A DNA stretch of 64,000 nt from Albidovulum sp. (GTDB taxonomy: Bacteria; Pseudomonadota; Alphaproteobacteria; Rhodobacterales; Rhodobacteraceae). The notes below the pieces were generated by a model. That model made no database searches. It saw only the letters and a program-made list of their open reading frames with translations, and was not told the DNA's origin. Of this stretch, positions 47,030-55,512 are shown in pieces; the first letter of the stretch is position 1; the number at the start of each line of letters is the position of its first letter. A program made the translations under genes and the position numbers. The stretch covers positions 1 through 64,000 of the forward strand of contig JAPPFL010000080.1 of assembly GCA_028823855.1 (NCBI GenBank). Reading direction: 5' to 3'.

Positions 47030-48627
47030 GCGGCGGCCTCCATTGCGGCGTCCCCTACCATGAGGCGTCCGACTCGCGTTCGCATTTCCCGCGGCGCCGA
47101 GGAATTGTTCTCGAGCACGCCGCAAATTCTACCGCGATCCATAACCGCAATCCGGTCAGAAAGTTCGATGATTTCGTCGAGATCGGTCGAAATCAGGAGC
47201 ACGGCAATTCCCGAGTTCGCGACCGCCCGGATGCGCCGCCGCGAATCGACCGAGTTCTGCATGTCGAGGCCGTAGGTTGGCTTGTTGAAGACGACGACCT
47301 TAGCGGTGCCCGACAGCTCGCGACCAAGCAGCAGCTTCTGGATGTTCCCTCCCGAGAGATTGCTGATCGGAGTGAACTCGTTCGGCGTACGCACCGCGAA
47401 CCGCTTGATCAGGTCGCGCGCGTGCTCGGCGATGCGCGCCGGCCTTTCGATGCCGCGCGACCAAAAAGGCGGAGCCCCGATCTCTTTCAGGACCGTGTTG
47501 TCGGCCACGGGGAACATGCCAACGGATCCTTCGTCCAGGCGGTCGTCGGTAAGGTACCGCAGGCCGAGCGCGCGCCGCCGCCCTACGCTTGCATCGGTGA
47601 CGTCTTCTCCGTCGAGATCGAGGCGCCCGGCCAAGATCGGCCGCTGCCCGGCCAGAGCTTCAGCCAGCTGCTTCTGGCCATTGCCGTCGATTCCGGCGAT
47701 GCCAAGTATCTCGCCGGACCGAACCGCCAGAGATATCTCGGAATGCGCCATGTTCACCGACCCGCCGTCGATACGAAGATTCGCGGCCGCCAGCCGCACT
47801 TCTCCCGCCGTGCGGTCAGGCTGCGGGGCGGGAGTCGCCGCGCTTTCCTCTCCACCGAACATCAGCCGAAGCATGTCCTCCACGGCGGACGCCTCGCTCG
47901 CGGCCTTCAACGAGTCCTTCCCGATTTCGCCAGCCAGCCTTCCCAGCTTCAGCACGCTCACCCTGTCTCCGAAACGGTAGGCTTCGGTCAGCTTGTGGGT
48001 AATGAAGATGATCGAGAGGCCGCGATCGGCAAGGCGCCGCATCCGGCCTCCCAATTCGTCGACCCCTTGCGGAGTCAGCATGGATGTCGCCTCGTCCAGT
48101 ATCAGCACGCTGCAGTCGCGCAGCAGGGCCCGAGCGATCTCAATCTGCTGCTGCTCGCCGAGAGAAAGTTCTCCGGTCATCGCGTCGAGCGGAACCTGCA
48201 ATCCGAACAGTTCCTGCAGTTCGGCGATCCGCTCTTCCATTTGCGACCGCGAGGACCGGCGCCACCAAGCGTCCCCGAGCACGAGGTTCTCGAAGACCGT
48301 TAGCGTCGGCACCAGCATCGCGTGCTGAAACACCGTGCTAATGCCGAAGGAAAGGCTTTCAAAGGGCGAACTCAGCTGCACAGGTTCCCCCGCCAGCGTC
48401 AGGCCGCCGCTGTCGGGCTGCAGCACGCCGGCAAGCATGCCCACGATCGTGGACTTGCCCGCGCCGTTCTCGCCGAGCAGAACGTGGACCTCGCCCGCGC
48501 GAAAGCTCAGCGACACGTCATCGACCGCGACCACGCCCGGAAAGCGCTTGGTTACGGAAGCGAGGCCGACAGCGTTCGAATTCGCCGCGCCTGCGACGGG
48601 ATCCGCGTTGCGGGCGAGGCCCTCCAA
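47026..48627 (-). CDS. ABC transporter ATPase, BMP/nucleoside type (duplicated)
   Basis: About 533 residues from a TTG at 48627, five bases after the binding-protein stop. The first ATPase domain is complete (Walker A GENGAGKSTIVG, signature LSLGEQQQIEIARALL, Walker B VLILDEATSML). The second has the degenerate Walker A IAGIDGNGQKQL common in this group, signature LSGGNIQKLLLGREL and a Walker B written VVVFNKPTYGLD, where most relatives have an Asn-Pro-Thr-Arg-Gly-Leu-Asp block. Energy comes mainly from the first site. Confidence 0.92.
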   Translation of the reverse strand: MEGLARNADPVAGAANSNAVGLASVTKRFPGVVAVDDVSLSFRAGEVHVLLGENGAGKSTIVGMLAGVLQPDSGGLTLAGEPVQLSSPFESLSFGISTVFQHAMLVPTLTVFENLVLGDAWWRRSSRSQMEERIAELQELFGLQVPLDAMTGELSLGEQQQIEIARALLRDCSVLILDEATSMLTPQGVDELGGRMRRLADRGLSIIFITHKLTEAYRFGDRVSVLKLGRLAGEIGKDSLKAASEASAVEDMLRLMFGGEESAATPAPQPDRTAGEVRLAAANLRIDGGSVNMAHSEISLAVRSGEILGIAGIDGNGQKQLAEALAGQRPILAGRLDLDGEDVTDASVGRRRALGLRYLTDDRLDEGSVGMFPVADNTVLKEIGAPPFWSRGIERPARIAEHARDLIKRFAVRTPNEFTPISNLSGGNIQKLLLGRELSGTAKVVVFNKPTYGLDMQNSVDSRRRIRAVANSGIAVLLISTDLDEIIELSDRIAVMDRGRICGVLENNSSAPREMRTRVGRLMVGDAAMEAAA

Positions 48628-48631
48628 TTCG

Positions 48632-49648
48632 CTACTCTGCCAAGGTGACGAGCGCGCGCACTGATTCGGCATCGAAGATCGGCTCAACGGCGACTTCGCC
48701 GTCGATGATCATTTGGCGCATGGCCATGGCCTCATCCCAGAGATCATCAGGGATCTGGGGCGTGCGGAGGAGCTTGACACTGTCGCCCTCTAAGCCGATC
48801 GCGTAGCTCTTGGTTCCGAAGCTCCCGCTCTTCAAATCTTCGATCATCTCGGTGTAGACCGGGGTCATGTCCCACACGACGGAGGTCAGCAAGTGGCCTT
48901 TGTCGAGCGAGCTCTTGTCACCGATGACGTCGATGAACAACACGTCGGACCCGTCGGTAGCCTTGTTGGTTTCCACCGCCTGGATCATGCCGAAGCTCGA
49001 TCCGTTTCCTTGGCCGAATACGATGTCGGCGCCAGCCGCGATAATCGAAGTGGTAACGCGGTTGCCTCCGGCGGCGTCGGAATAAGCAGCCGGGCCAATC
49101 ACTGCGTAGAGCACGTTGACATCCGCGTTTTCCGCGCGAACGCCCTGGGCGAACGCGGCCGACTGCGAGTTCCAGGACGGCGGTTCGCCCGAAACAACGA
49201 TGCCCACGGTCCCGGTTGTCGTCATCTTCGCCGCCAGGCGGCCCGCGAGATAAGCTCCTTCATGTCCCGAAAGCGTGTAATCCGCGATCAGGCCGGGCTG
49301 CAGGGCTTCGGGACTGTCGACGATGGCCACCGGCACGCCGACCTCGGCGGCGATTTCCGGTCCGGCGGTATTGTATCCGCTGGCATGGGCGATCATCAGG
49401 TCCGCGCCGTCGGCGGCTAACTCCCGCATCGGAGCCCGCACGTCTCCATAGCCGAGTCCCTCGGCCACGATGATGTCAAGGCCGGTCGCCTCGGCAGCGG
49501 CGCGGGCCGCTTCGACGCCCTGCTGGTTCCAGCCGAAATCGGTGCCCTGTTCCGGCGTCAGCACCGCTATGGTATCGATGTCGTCGGCAAGCGCCCCCGA
49601 CGCGGCCGCGAGTGCGGCCATGGAAGCCGAAAGAATTAGATGTTTCAT
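48632..49648 (-). CDS. BMP-family ABC solute-binding protein
   Basis: A 338-residue periplasmic protein with signal peptide HLILSASMAALAAASGALA. The PnrA/BMP pattern is present: IDTIAVLTPEQGTDFGWNQQ near the start, a glycine-rich ligand loop (GDVRAPMRELAADGADLMIA) and LVTSVV-like TSVVWDMTPVYTEMI. BMP proteins bind nucleosides and similar heteroaromatic compounds. As first gene of the run that ends in the pyridoxolactonase, aminotransferase and dehydrogenase genes, it may bind a B6 vitamer. GGGAGA precedes ATG 49648. Confidence 0.92.
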   Translation of the reverse strand: MKHLILSASMAALAAASGALADDIDTIAVLTPEQGTDFGWNQQGVEAARAAAEATGLDIIVAEGLGYGDVRAPMRELAADGADLMIAHASGYNTAGPEIAAEVGVPVAIVDSPEALQPGLIADYTLSGHEGAYLAGRLAAKMTTTGTVGIVVSGEPPSWNSQSAAFAQGVRAENADVNVLYAVIGPAAYSDAAGGNRVTTSIIAAGADIVFGQGNGSSFGMIQAVETNKATDGSDVLFIDVIGDKSSLDKGHLLTSVVWDMTPVYTEMIEDLKSGSFGTKSYAIGLEGDSVKLLRTPQIPDDLWDEAMAMRQMIIDGEVAVEPIFDAESVRALVTLAE

Positions 49649-49781
49649 AATCATGTCTCCCTTTGATTGGGTTGGATGTGCGCCAAGCGGCGGTCTACAT
49701 AGCCGACGTACTGCCGCCTTGATTAGGAGCCGGCGCGGCTATGATATCGGCGCCAATGCCGGATGCGTCCGGCAGGGCAGA

Positions 49782-50303
49782 TTGGATGGTTGGGAAGTAT
49801 CGGCGATTCGGCCTGTACAATGGAACGGCTGCCTCGCTGCAATTGCCTTCCTTGCGGCAGTTTTCCTGTGGATGCTCAGCGTCGCTGAAGGGCGTTCGGA
49901 CCCGACGGGGAACGACGTTTGCCTGCCGCCCGCCAGCGCCACCGGCGCCTTCGAAAGCCAGCAGCCCGTTCGCCTTCGAATCCACAATGGCGCGGGATCC
50001 GATATTGCCTGCCATGCGGCGCTGGCGCACTGGTTCTCCCAGCGGCTGGGAGCAGCGGAGCCCGGCAATGTCCTGGAAATCCAGCTTTGCCATGTCAGAG
50101 ACACCGGAGTCTTGTACCTGTTGAACGACATCGGCGACCGCATGCCCGTCGAGGCCATTTGGTGCCGGCGCGCAAGCGCGCCGGGCGACCCGGGCGCGCG
50201 AATTCCGCTGCCACTTGCGGCCGGTCCCGCGCCAAACGCCATTGCGCGGCGCTGCGGCGACGGAGCTCGGCAGCGACTGCAGTGCTCGGAAGTCCGCAAC
50301 TAG
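49782..50303 (+). CDS. Conserved hypothetical envelope protein
   Basis: About 173 residues from a TTG at 49782. A hydrophobic signal/anchor (GCLAAIAFLAAVFLWMLSVA) precedes a periplasmic part with RLRIHNGAGSDIACHAALAH, WFSQRLG, a Cys in IQLCHVRD and LLNDIGDRMPVEAIWC. This order (Asn-x-Gly-x-x-hydrophobic-x-Cys, AHWxS, LN..G..MPVE.xWC) is one I have seen in uncharacterised alphaproteobacterial proteins. The Cys residues may form disulfides. It lies opposite to the flanking B6-type genes and may not belong to them. Confidence 0.6.
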   Translation: MDGWEVSAIRPVQWNGCLAAIAFLAAVFLWMLSVAEGRSDPTGNDVCLPPASATGAFESQQPVRLRIHNGAGSDIACHAALAHWFSQRLGAAEPGNVLEIQLCHVRDTGVLYLLNDIGDRMPVEAIWCRRASAPGDPGARIPLPLAAGPAPNAIARRCGDGARQRLQCSEVRN

Positions 50304-50443
50304 GGGCATCGCGCTCGGCGAACAGGATTCGTTGCAAGGGGAATGCGGCGGATCTTCGTTCGGGAACACGCAAAATGCGCGGTTTTCGGGACGGGCCCGT
50401 CTCTTCGCCCGGTTTCTCCGGGGGCCGGAGGCGGGCCCCATGC

Positions 50444-51361
50444 TCAATTTCGGCCCTCCAGGATTTTTCGAATCGCAACCAGTTTTGCGCCGCGCGCCAG
50501 CGGAAGCTCCCGCAGCTCCTTTTCCGTGTAGTCGAAGATCCCCGCGCCGGACTTCATTCCGAGGCGGCCTTCCTCCGTGGCGGCCGTCACGAGGCGTGAT
50601 ACGTCGGACCGGTTGCACAGTTCGGCGTTAAGGAAGGAGGCCACCGAACCGTAGATGTCCAGTCCCGCCATGTCCAAGAGCCGCATCGGCCCGATCACCG
50701 AGAGCTTGTAGCCGATTCCCCATTTCACGCAAGTATCCAGGTCGTCGGGATCGATGGCTCCCTGTTCAACCAGTTCGACGCACTCGCGCAGCAGCGCGTA
50801 AAGCACGCGGTTTTCGACAAAGCCCGGCATGTCGCGCTTCAGGACAACCGGTATCAGTCCCAAGCCGCGGATCAGGTCCGAAATTGCGTCGACAGTGGCC
50901 CGAGCCGTCTGTTCCCCGGCTATCACTTCGATCATGGGAATGATGTGCGGCGGATTCGACCAGTGCATGCCGACGAAACGCTCAGGATTGACGATGTGCG
51001 ACTGCAGCTTCGTAATCGAGATGCCGGACGTGTCGGTGGCCACAAGAGAGTCGGGCGCGACGAGCGGGGCGAGTGCGCCGTAGAGCTCGGCCTTCAATTC
51101 GGCATTCTCGGGAACATTCTCGATGATCAGGTCGGCATTCGCTACCGCTTCCTCGAGGGAATCAAAAAATTCCACGGTTCCGCCGTCGTCCCCGATTTCC
51201 AGCGCATCCAGCACCCCGTCTACGGCGTTCATCTGCCCCCGCGCGCGGTCCATCGCGGCTTCCTTCACGTCATGCGCCGCAACGCCATGGCCGCCGCGGG
51301 CGAGTCGAGCGGCGATTCCGGGTCCCATTGTGCCCATGCCGATGACCGCGATCTGCATCAC
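50444..51361 (-). CDS. 3-Hydroxyacyl-CoA dehydrogenase family; probable FHMPC 5-dehydrogenase
   Basis: A 305-residue NAD-dependent enzyme. The Rossmann start is IAVIGMGTMGPGIAARLARG. Catalytic-region motifs are DTSGISITKLQSHIVNPERF, GMHWSNPPHIIPMIEVIAGE and PGFVENRVLYALLRECVELV. These and WGIGYKLSVIGPMRLLDMAG resemble the M. loti dehydrogenase that oxidises 5-formyl-3-hydroxy-2-methylpyridine 4-carboxylate (FHMPC) to the dicarboxylate HMPDC, the step after 4-pyridoxate dehydrogenase. A fatty-acid or other hydroxyacid dehydrogenase is the alternative, but the locus favours B6. It ends the five-gene operon starting at 54730. Confidence 0.75.
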   Translation of the reverse strand: MMQIAVIGMGTMGPGIAARLARGGHGVAAHDVKEAAMDRARGQMNAVDGVLDALEIGDDGGTVEFFDSLEEAVANADLIIENVPENAELKAELYGALAPLVAPDSLVATDTSGISITKLQSHIVNPERFVGMHWSNPPHIIPMIEVIAGEQTARATVDAISDLIRGLGLIPVVLKRDMPGFVENRVLYALLRECVELVEQGAIDPDDLDTCVKWGIGYKLSVIGPMRLLDMAGLDIYGSVASFLNAELCNRSDVSRLVTAATEEGRLGMKSGAGIFDYTEKELRELPLARGAKLVAIRKILEGRN

Positions 51362-51392
51362 CGAGCCTCCATCAAATCCGGCCGGACAGCGG

Positions 51393-51992
51393 TCAAGCCG
51401 TGGCCGCCGTGAAGGCGGGCCGCTCGGCCATCCGCCGGCGCCAGGCTTCGAGACCGGGCATCTCCGGTCGCTCCAGCGGAAAGTTCAGGCACCGCGCCAT
51501 TATCGGCGCAAGCGCGATGTCGGCGATGGTCAGCCTGTCCAGCGCGACGTAGGCCTGCCCTTCCAGATGAGAGTTCAGAATGTTCATCTGCGCGTGCAAT
51601 TCCGCTATTTGCGCGTCAAACGCCGCCGGCCGCTCCGCCGGATCCAGCTTCGAGCCCTTGAATGCCGCCAGGTAGCCGGGATTGACCGCGGCAAGAAGAA
51701 AATCCATCCAGCGTTCCACCTGCGTTGCCTCGCCAGGCGTCTCGCCGGTCAATTCGGGCGCCCGGGTGGCGGCGAGATAGCGCAGAATCGTGTTGCTTTC
51801 CCAGATCGCGAGATCGCCGTCAACGAGCGTCGGAACCTTCGCGGTCGGATTGATCGACAGGTACGCCTGCGTCCTGGTATTCTCGAAAAGCCTGCCATAG
51901 TCCTCGCGAGTGTACTCCGCCCCGATCTCTTCCAGCGCAAAAAGAATCTTCTGGACATTCCCGGACGTCTTGCGGCCCAGTAGTTTCAGCAT
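51393..51992 (-). CDS. Glutathione S-transferase family protein
   Basis: A 199-residue GST: thioredoxin-fold N-terminus (LLGRKTSGNVQKILFALEEI, NPTAKVPTLVDGDLAIWES with the Glu-Ser glutathione contact) and an all-helical C-terminus (LDRLTIADIALAPIMARCLN). Family members include detoxifying transferases and isomerases such as maleylpyruvate isomerase in gentisate degradation. Its place in an operon with a gentisate-type dioxygenase makes an isomerase role attractive but unproven. It begins 15 bp after the RidA-like gene. Confidence 0.85.
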   Translation of the reverse strand: MLKLLGRKTSGNVQKILFALEEIGAEYTREDYGRLFENTRTQAYLSINPTAKVPTLVDGDLAIWESNTILRYLAATRAPELTGETPGEATQVERWMDFLLAAVNPGYLAAFKGSKLDPAERPAAFDAQIAELHAQMNILNSHLEGQAYVALDRLTIADIALAPIMARCLNFPLERPEMPGLEAWRRRMAERPAFTAATA

Positions 51993-52007
51993 TGCCCCAC
52001 TTTCCTT

Positions 52008-52403
52008 TCAGTCGTCGCTTTGCGGCTTGTAGACGATCGCGTCCATCTCGATGCGGGTCGAGATCACCGCTCGCGCCTCAACGGTCGTGCGCGCCAGCAA
52101 AGCGCCATCGAAATATTTCCTGAAGACGGCATTGTAGCGTCCGAAGTCGCGCGTATCCTCAAGGTAGGTCACCACCCGGCACACGTCCTTGAGCGTGGCC
52201 CCCTCCTCCGCAATCAGCCGCTTGATTGCTTCGATCGTCCCGGCCGTCTCGGTTTCGATCGAGCCAACGATCATGTTGCCGTCCGCGTCCTTCGACACCT
52301 GCCCCGATACGAAAATGTAGTCGCCGGCCCGGACAGCTGGATGAAACGGCAGGTTCGGGTTCTTTTTTCCAATGGCGTAGTGACGGTCCGATTTGCTGCT
52401 CAT
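52008..52403 (-). CDS. RidA-family (YjgF) enamine/imine deaminase
   Basis: A 131-residue RidA homologue: PFHPAVRAGDYIFVSGQVSK, NAVFRKYFDGALLARTTVEA with the conserved Arg, and a final strand RIEMDAIVYK. The family hydrolyses reactive enamines/imines; some members are specialised 2-aminomuconate deaminases in aromatic amine pathways. Cleavage of a hydroxypyridine ring would create an enamine or imine, so this enzyme fits a nitrogen-release step here. GGCGGAGAC precedes the ATG. It is 11 bp after the LVIVD gene. Confidence 0.87.
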   Translation of the reverse strand: MSSKSDRHYAIGKKNPNLPFHPAVRAGDYIFVSGQVSKDADGNMIVGSIETETAGTIEAIKRLIAEEGATLKDVCRVVTYLEDTRDFGRYNAVFRKYFDGALLARTTVEARAVISTRIEMDAIVYKPQSDD

Positions 52404-52414
52404 GTCTCCGCCTT

Positions 52415-53542
52415 TCAGCTAATTGTCGGTTCGATTATGTCGACCCCGTTGTCCCGGTCGACCAGGTAAACGAGTCCGCGCTCGTCGATGGTGACGTCGT
52501 TCGAGACCGGACGGTTTCCGCCGGGAGGCGCGTCAGGGACGAAATACCCGATCTCCGTTGGCTCGAACGGGTTGGCAATGTCCAAAAGCCGCATCCCTTG
52601 GGCGAACCAAGCGAACGGAACGATGGTCCCCGCGACGCGCTCTGACGGCTGGTGGCAGCCGGTCATCGGTTCTTGCGGACCTCCGCCGCCGTCGAGCCCC
52701 GGGACCTGCCAGGTCGCGATCGGCGTAGGGTGCGTTTCCGAAGTGATGTCGTAAATCCAAGCGAACGAGGGCGGGGAGGGATACAGCTTCGCCACGTCCT
52801 CGTCCGCCACGACCAAGATGTCTCGACCGCGAATCGGCGCGCCCATCGGCAGGCAGGTGTGCGTCGGATGCGGGAAGGCAGGGCCGGTGTCAACGCTGGA
52901 CACGAGCCTGGGCTCGGAAAGTTCGGAGACATCGAGTATGAAAAGACCATGATGCCAATAGCTTACGTACAGCCGATCGTTCCGCCGCAGAGGATGGTGG
53001 CACCTGGGCGGCACCCAGTCGTCCCACGGATACTCCTCGCCGCCCGCCTGCCACTGGCCCGGTATCCACCACCGACCCACCTCTCGCGGCTTCGCAGGAT
53101 CCGCCAAATCCAGAATCATGACGATATTGCCGATATATCCATCGACTGTCGGCGAAATGTAGGCGTAACGGCCGTCGAAGTCGAAGCGATGCACTCCCCG
53201 CCCGCCCGTGCGCCACTTGGAAATCAGCTTCGGTTCGGCCGGGTTGGCGACATCGTAAATCCCCAGTCCGCCGCCAAAGCCGAAGTCGCCGCGCTGGCCG
53301 AGCTTTTCGTGGTTAACCAGCATGAGCCCATTGGCAGCGCGCACCTTGTGCGAGTGCCAGCCCTCGGGAATGGAGACGTGCGCCAGCACGATCGGCGCAT
53401 GCGGATCTGCGACATCCACTATGGTTGTGCCGCTTGGATGGCGCATATGCCCAATGTACAGGGTTGCGCCGTCCACCCAAACTTGGCCGCCGCCCGGGCA
53501 GGCGATGTGGCTTAGCAAACGGGTGTTTAGCGTCTTCGGCAC
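52415..53542 (-). CDS. LVIVD-repeat beta-propeller protein
   Basis: A 375-residue protein built of repeats ending in hydrophobic-D-hydrophobic strands such as TTIVDVADPHAPIVLAHVS, GLGIYDVANPAEPKLISKW, MILDLADPAKPREVGRWW, LFILDVSELSEPRLVSSVD and MRLLDIANPFEPTEIGYF, the LVIVD pattern that folds as a beta propeller. Several His/Trp/Cys residues (CHHPLRR, YVSYWHHG, MTGCHQP) could bind metal. No signal peptide. Such genes often accompany ring-cleavage or extracellular oxidation clusters, but no reaction is established. It lies 39 bp after the cupin gene. Confidence 0.78.
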   Translation of the reverse strand: MPKTLNTRLLSHIACPGGGQVWVDGATLYIGHMRHPSGTTIVDVADPHAPIVLAHVSIPEGWHSHKVRAANGLMLVNHEKLGQRGDFGFGGGLGIYDVANPAEPKLISKWRTGGRGVHRFDFDGRYAYISPTVDGYIGNIVMILDLADPAKPREVGRWWIPGQWQAGGEEYPWDDWVPPRCHHPLRRNDRLYVSYWHHGLFILDVSELSEPRLVSSVDTGPAFPHPTHTCLPMGAPIRGRDILVVADEDVAKLYPSPPSFAWIYDITSETHPTPIATWQVPGLDGGGGPQEPMTGCHQPSERVAGTIVPFAWFAQGMRLLDIANPFEPTEIGYFVPDAPPGGNRPVSNDVTIDERGLVYLVDRDNGVDIIEPTIS

Positions 53543-53581
53543 AGCAACTCGCCTTCGCTCGCTCGCCAGCCTGCTACGAGC

Positions 53582-54730
53582 CTACGCAAGCCGCACCACG
53601 TCTCCGCCTTCGGTCTCGCCCCAAGACTTGTACAGCGACAGCTTCTTCAGGGTCGGCTCGTCGCTGGCTACGAATAGGTAGGCGGGCTCTGTTTCGGACC
53701 CGTTGCGATGCTCGCACCAGCAACCGCCCGGCACGGCAAGCGTGTCGAACTCGTTCCAGTCGTGGCGCTCGCCGTCAACGATCGAGCAACCGGAACCTTG
53801 AAACGGAGCAACGAGGAGGCTTGCTGTCTGGCGAAGCGGCAGCGTCTTTTCTCCGGGCCGCAGCATCTGCGCGAAAAACGTGATTGTCTTGAACACGGAT
53901 TCGCCGGTCGTGGGATCGGTATACTCAACCATCAGCGCCTCGTGCGGGTCTCCGTCATGATCCTGGAACCGATCGAATATCTCCATCATCGCACTCCACC
54001 GGTAGACGTACATAGGAGAACTCAGGCCTCCCCCGCGCTCATGGTCCGCCCAGCGGGGCACCATGCCTCCGACGCCGTATGTGGCAGCCGAGTAGTCGGA
54101 GGGGTATTTCGCGGCCTGCACCTTCTTCCTAACCGGCACGCCGTTCTCGACCTCGGTGTAGTTGTGGTCGAAGTGGATCGCGTTAAGCGTCTCGACCAGA
54201 GGAAGATCGAGAACCGAGAGATTCACCGCGTGCTCGTCCCCAACCGTGCCGTGGTTGTGCCAAGCATCGTTCGGCGTCAGCACCATGTCGCCCGGCCCGA
54301 ACACGATGTCCTCGCCTTCGACCCCAGTGAAGTTGCCGCGTCCGGTAAGCCCGAACCGAATCGCGCTGGGCGAGTGCTTGTGGGGCGGCATGATTTCGTT
54401 CGGGTCGTTCAAGCGGTAGGCCGTGTACATCGTCGATACGCTGGCCCTCTTGGGCTTGAGGCCTGGATTGATCAGTATCAGCGAACGCCGTTCGCTGTCC
54501 TCCATTGTGATCAGCTCGGCGGACTGCCTCAAGAGCGGGTCGATGTCCTCCTTGTAGCGCCACACGTAGGGAACGGCGCGCGCGGTCGCCATCAACTGGC
54601 GAACCTCGTCATTGGCTACATCGTCCGACTTTGCCCAAAACGGAAACATGTGCTTTTCGGAAATGCTGTCGTACATAGCGGCGAGCGCCGCGTCGCGGTT
54701 TCCGTTTGCGGCCGCCTGAATCTCCGGCAT
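53582..54730 (-). CDS. Gentisate 1,2-dioxygenase-like bicupin
   Basis: A 382-residue protein. The first cupin keeps the iron ligands in PPHKHSPSAIRFGLTGRG and DMVLTPNDAWHNHG, the arrangement of gentisate/salicylate 1,2-dioxygenases. The second cupin (LRQTASLLVAPFQGSG, GGCWCEHRN) has lost the histidines, as is usual. These enzymes cleave between a hydroxyl- and a carboxyl-bearing ring carbon, a pattern also present in the B6 intermediate HMPDC (3-OH, 4-COOH). ATG 54730 is used; the frame is open to 54766. It starts a tight five-gene operon ending with the FHMPC dehydrogenase homologue. Confidence 0.83.
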   Translation of the reverse strand: MPEIQAAANGNRDAALAAMYDSISEKHMFPFWAKSDDVANDEVRQLMATARAVPYVWRYKEDIDPLLRQSAELITMEDSERRSLILINPGLKPKRASVSTMYTAYRLNDPNEIMPPHKHSPSAIRFGLTGRGNFTGVEGEDIVFGPGDMVLTPNDAWHNHGTVGDEHAVNLSVLDLPLVETLNAIHFDHNYTEVENGVPVRKKVQAAKYPSDYSAATYGVGGMVPRWADHERGGGLSSPMYVYRWSAMMEIFDRFQDHDGDPHEALMVEYTDPTTGESVFKTITFFAQMLRPGEKTLPLRQTASLLVAPFQGSGCSIVDGERHDWNEFDTLAVPGGCWCEHRNGSETEPAYLFVASDEPTLKKLSLYKSWGETEGGDVVRLA

Positions 54731-55512
54731 GGCATCTTCCCTTCGGCTTGACTGGTCAACCGGCAATTTAACCGATCACTAGGCCATTTCAATCAAAAAG
54801 TGCAGAAACCGATATGAAACATGCGTCCGCAGTCGCGCGAGGACAGCGGGCGAAGCTCGCCGTCGGCGACGATGCAAGTTTCGTTGGAAACCGCTTCATC
54901 GATCCGGTCAGCAAGCCGCTTGGGCACTTGCCCGAAGTCCTCGGAGCGTGTCCCGGCGGATGGAACGAAGCTTGCGCAGAAGCGATCGTGAACGGTTTGG
55001 CTTCTCGTCATGCCGAACGCCTCGCGTCCCGGCACCTCTCGGCGAACGATACCGGGAAGAACAGATTCACAGGCAAGCCGGTCGGAACATCCACGGCGCC
55101 GCGCAGGCGCCCGCGCAATTCGAAGCAAGTTCGCGGCTGCCAATGGGCCGGTACCCGCAAGTCCGCTCAAGCCGGAGTTTGAGATCTTCAAACCTGCATC
55201 ATGCCTCTGTTTCGATCCGCCCGCCTCAACGAATTACCTGTAGGGCGCGCCTCCCAAATTGGCGAGCGCCGCCGCAGGCCGCCCCGCGCGAGCTGGCGGC
55301 GGTTGCGGCCGCGCGTTCCCGGGGCGCTCTTGTCAAATAGCCGCCTAGCGTTTTGGAACTCGCCCGTGTTGGGACAAAATTCGCCGCATAGGAGGAGAAC
55401 CCCGCGACGGCGCACGCTCTTTGGCCAGCCCCGACTCCCGCCGTTCCACCGCTACAGGCGTTGCAAACGGAGCCAAAATGAACGCCAACGGTCTCGAATT
55501 CCCCGCCATGTC
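54731..55512. other. Gene-free 780-bp segment between the GMC gene and the cupin operon
   Basis: No frame shows a family pattern. It must contain the promoter of the cupin operon, just upstream of 54730, and the end of the GMC transcript. Confidence 0.4.

Noticed and set aside
49470-49781. N-terminal extension of the plus-strand envelope-protein frame.
   Set aside because: It runs antisense through the start of the BMP binding-protein gene; the coding pattern begins only with the signal peptide after 49782.
53708-54751. A 347-codon plus-strand frame opposite the cupin gene.
   Set aside because: Its translation is arginine/valine-rich without motifs, while the minus strand encodes a clear bicupin.
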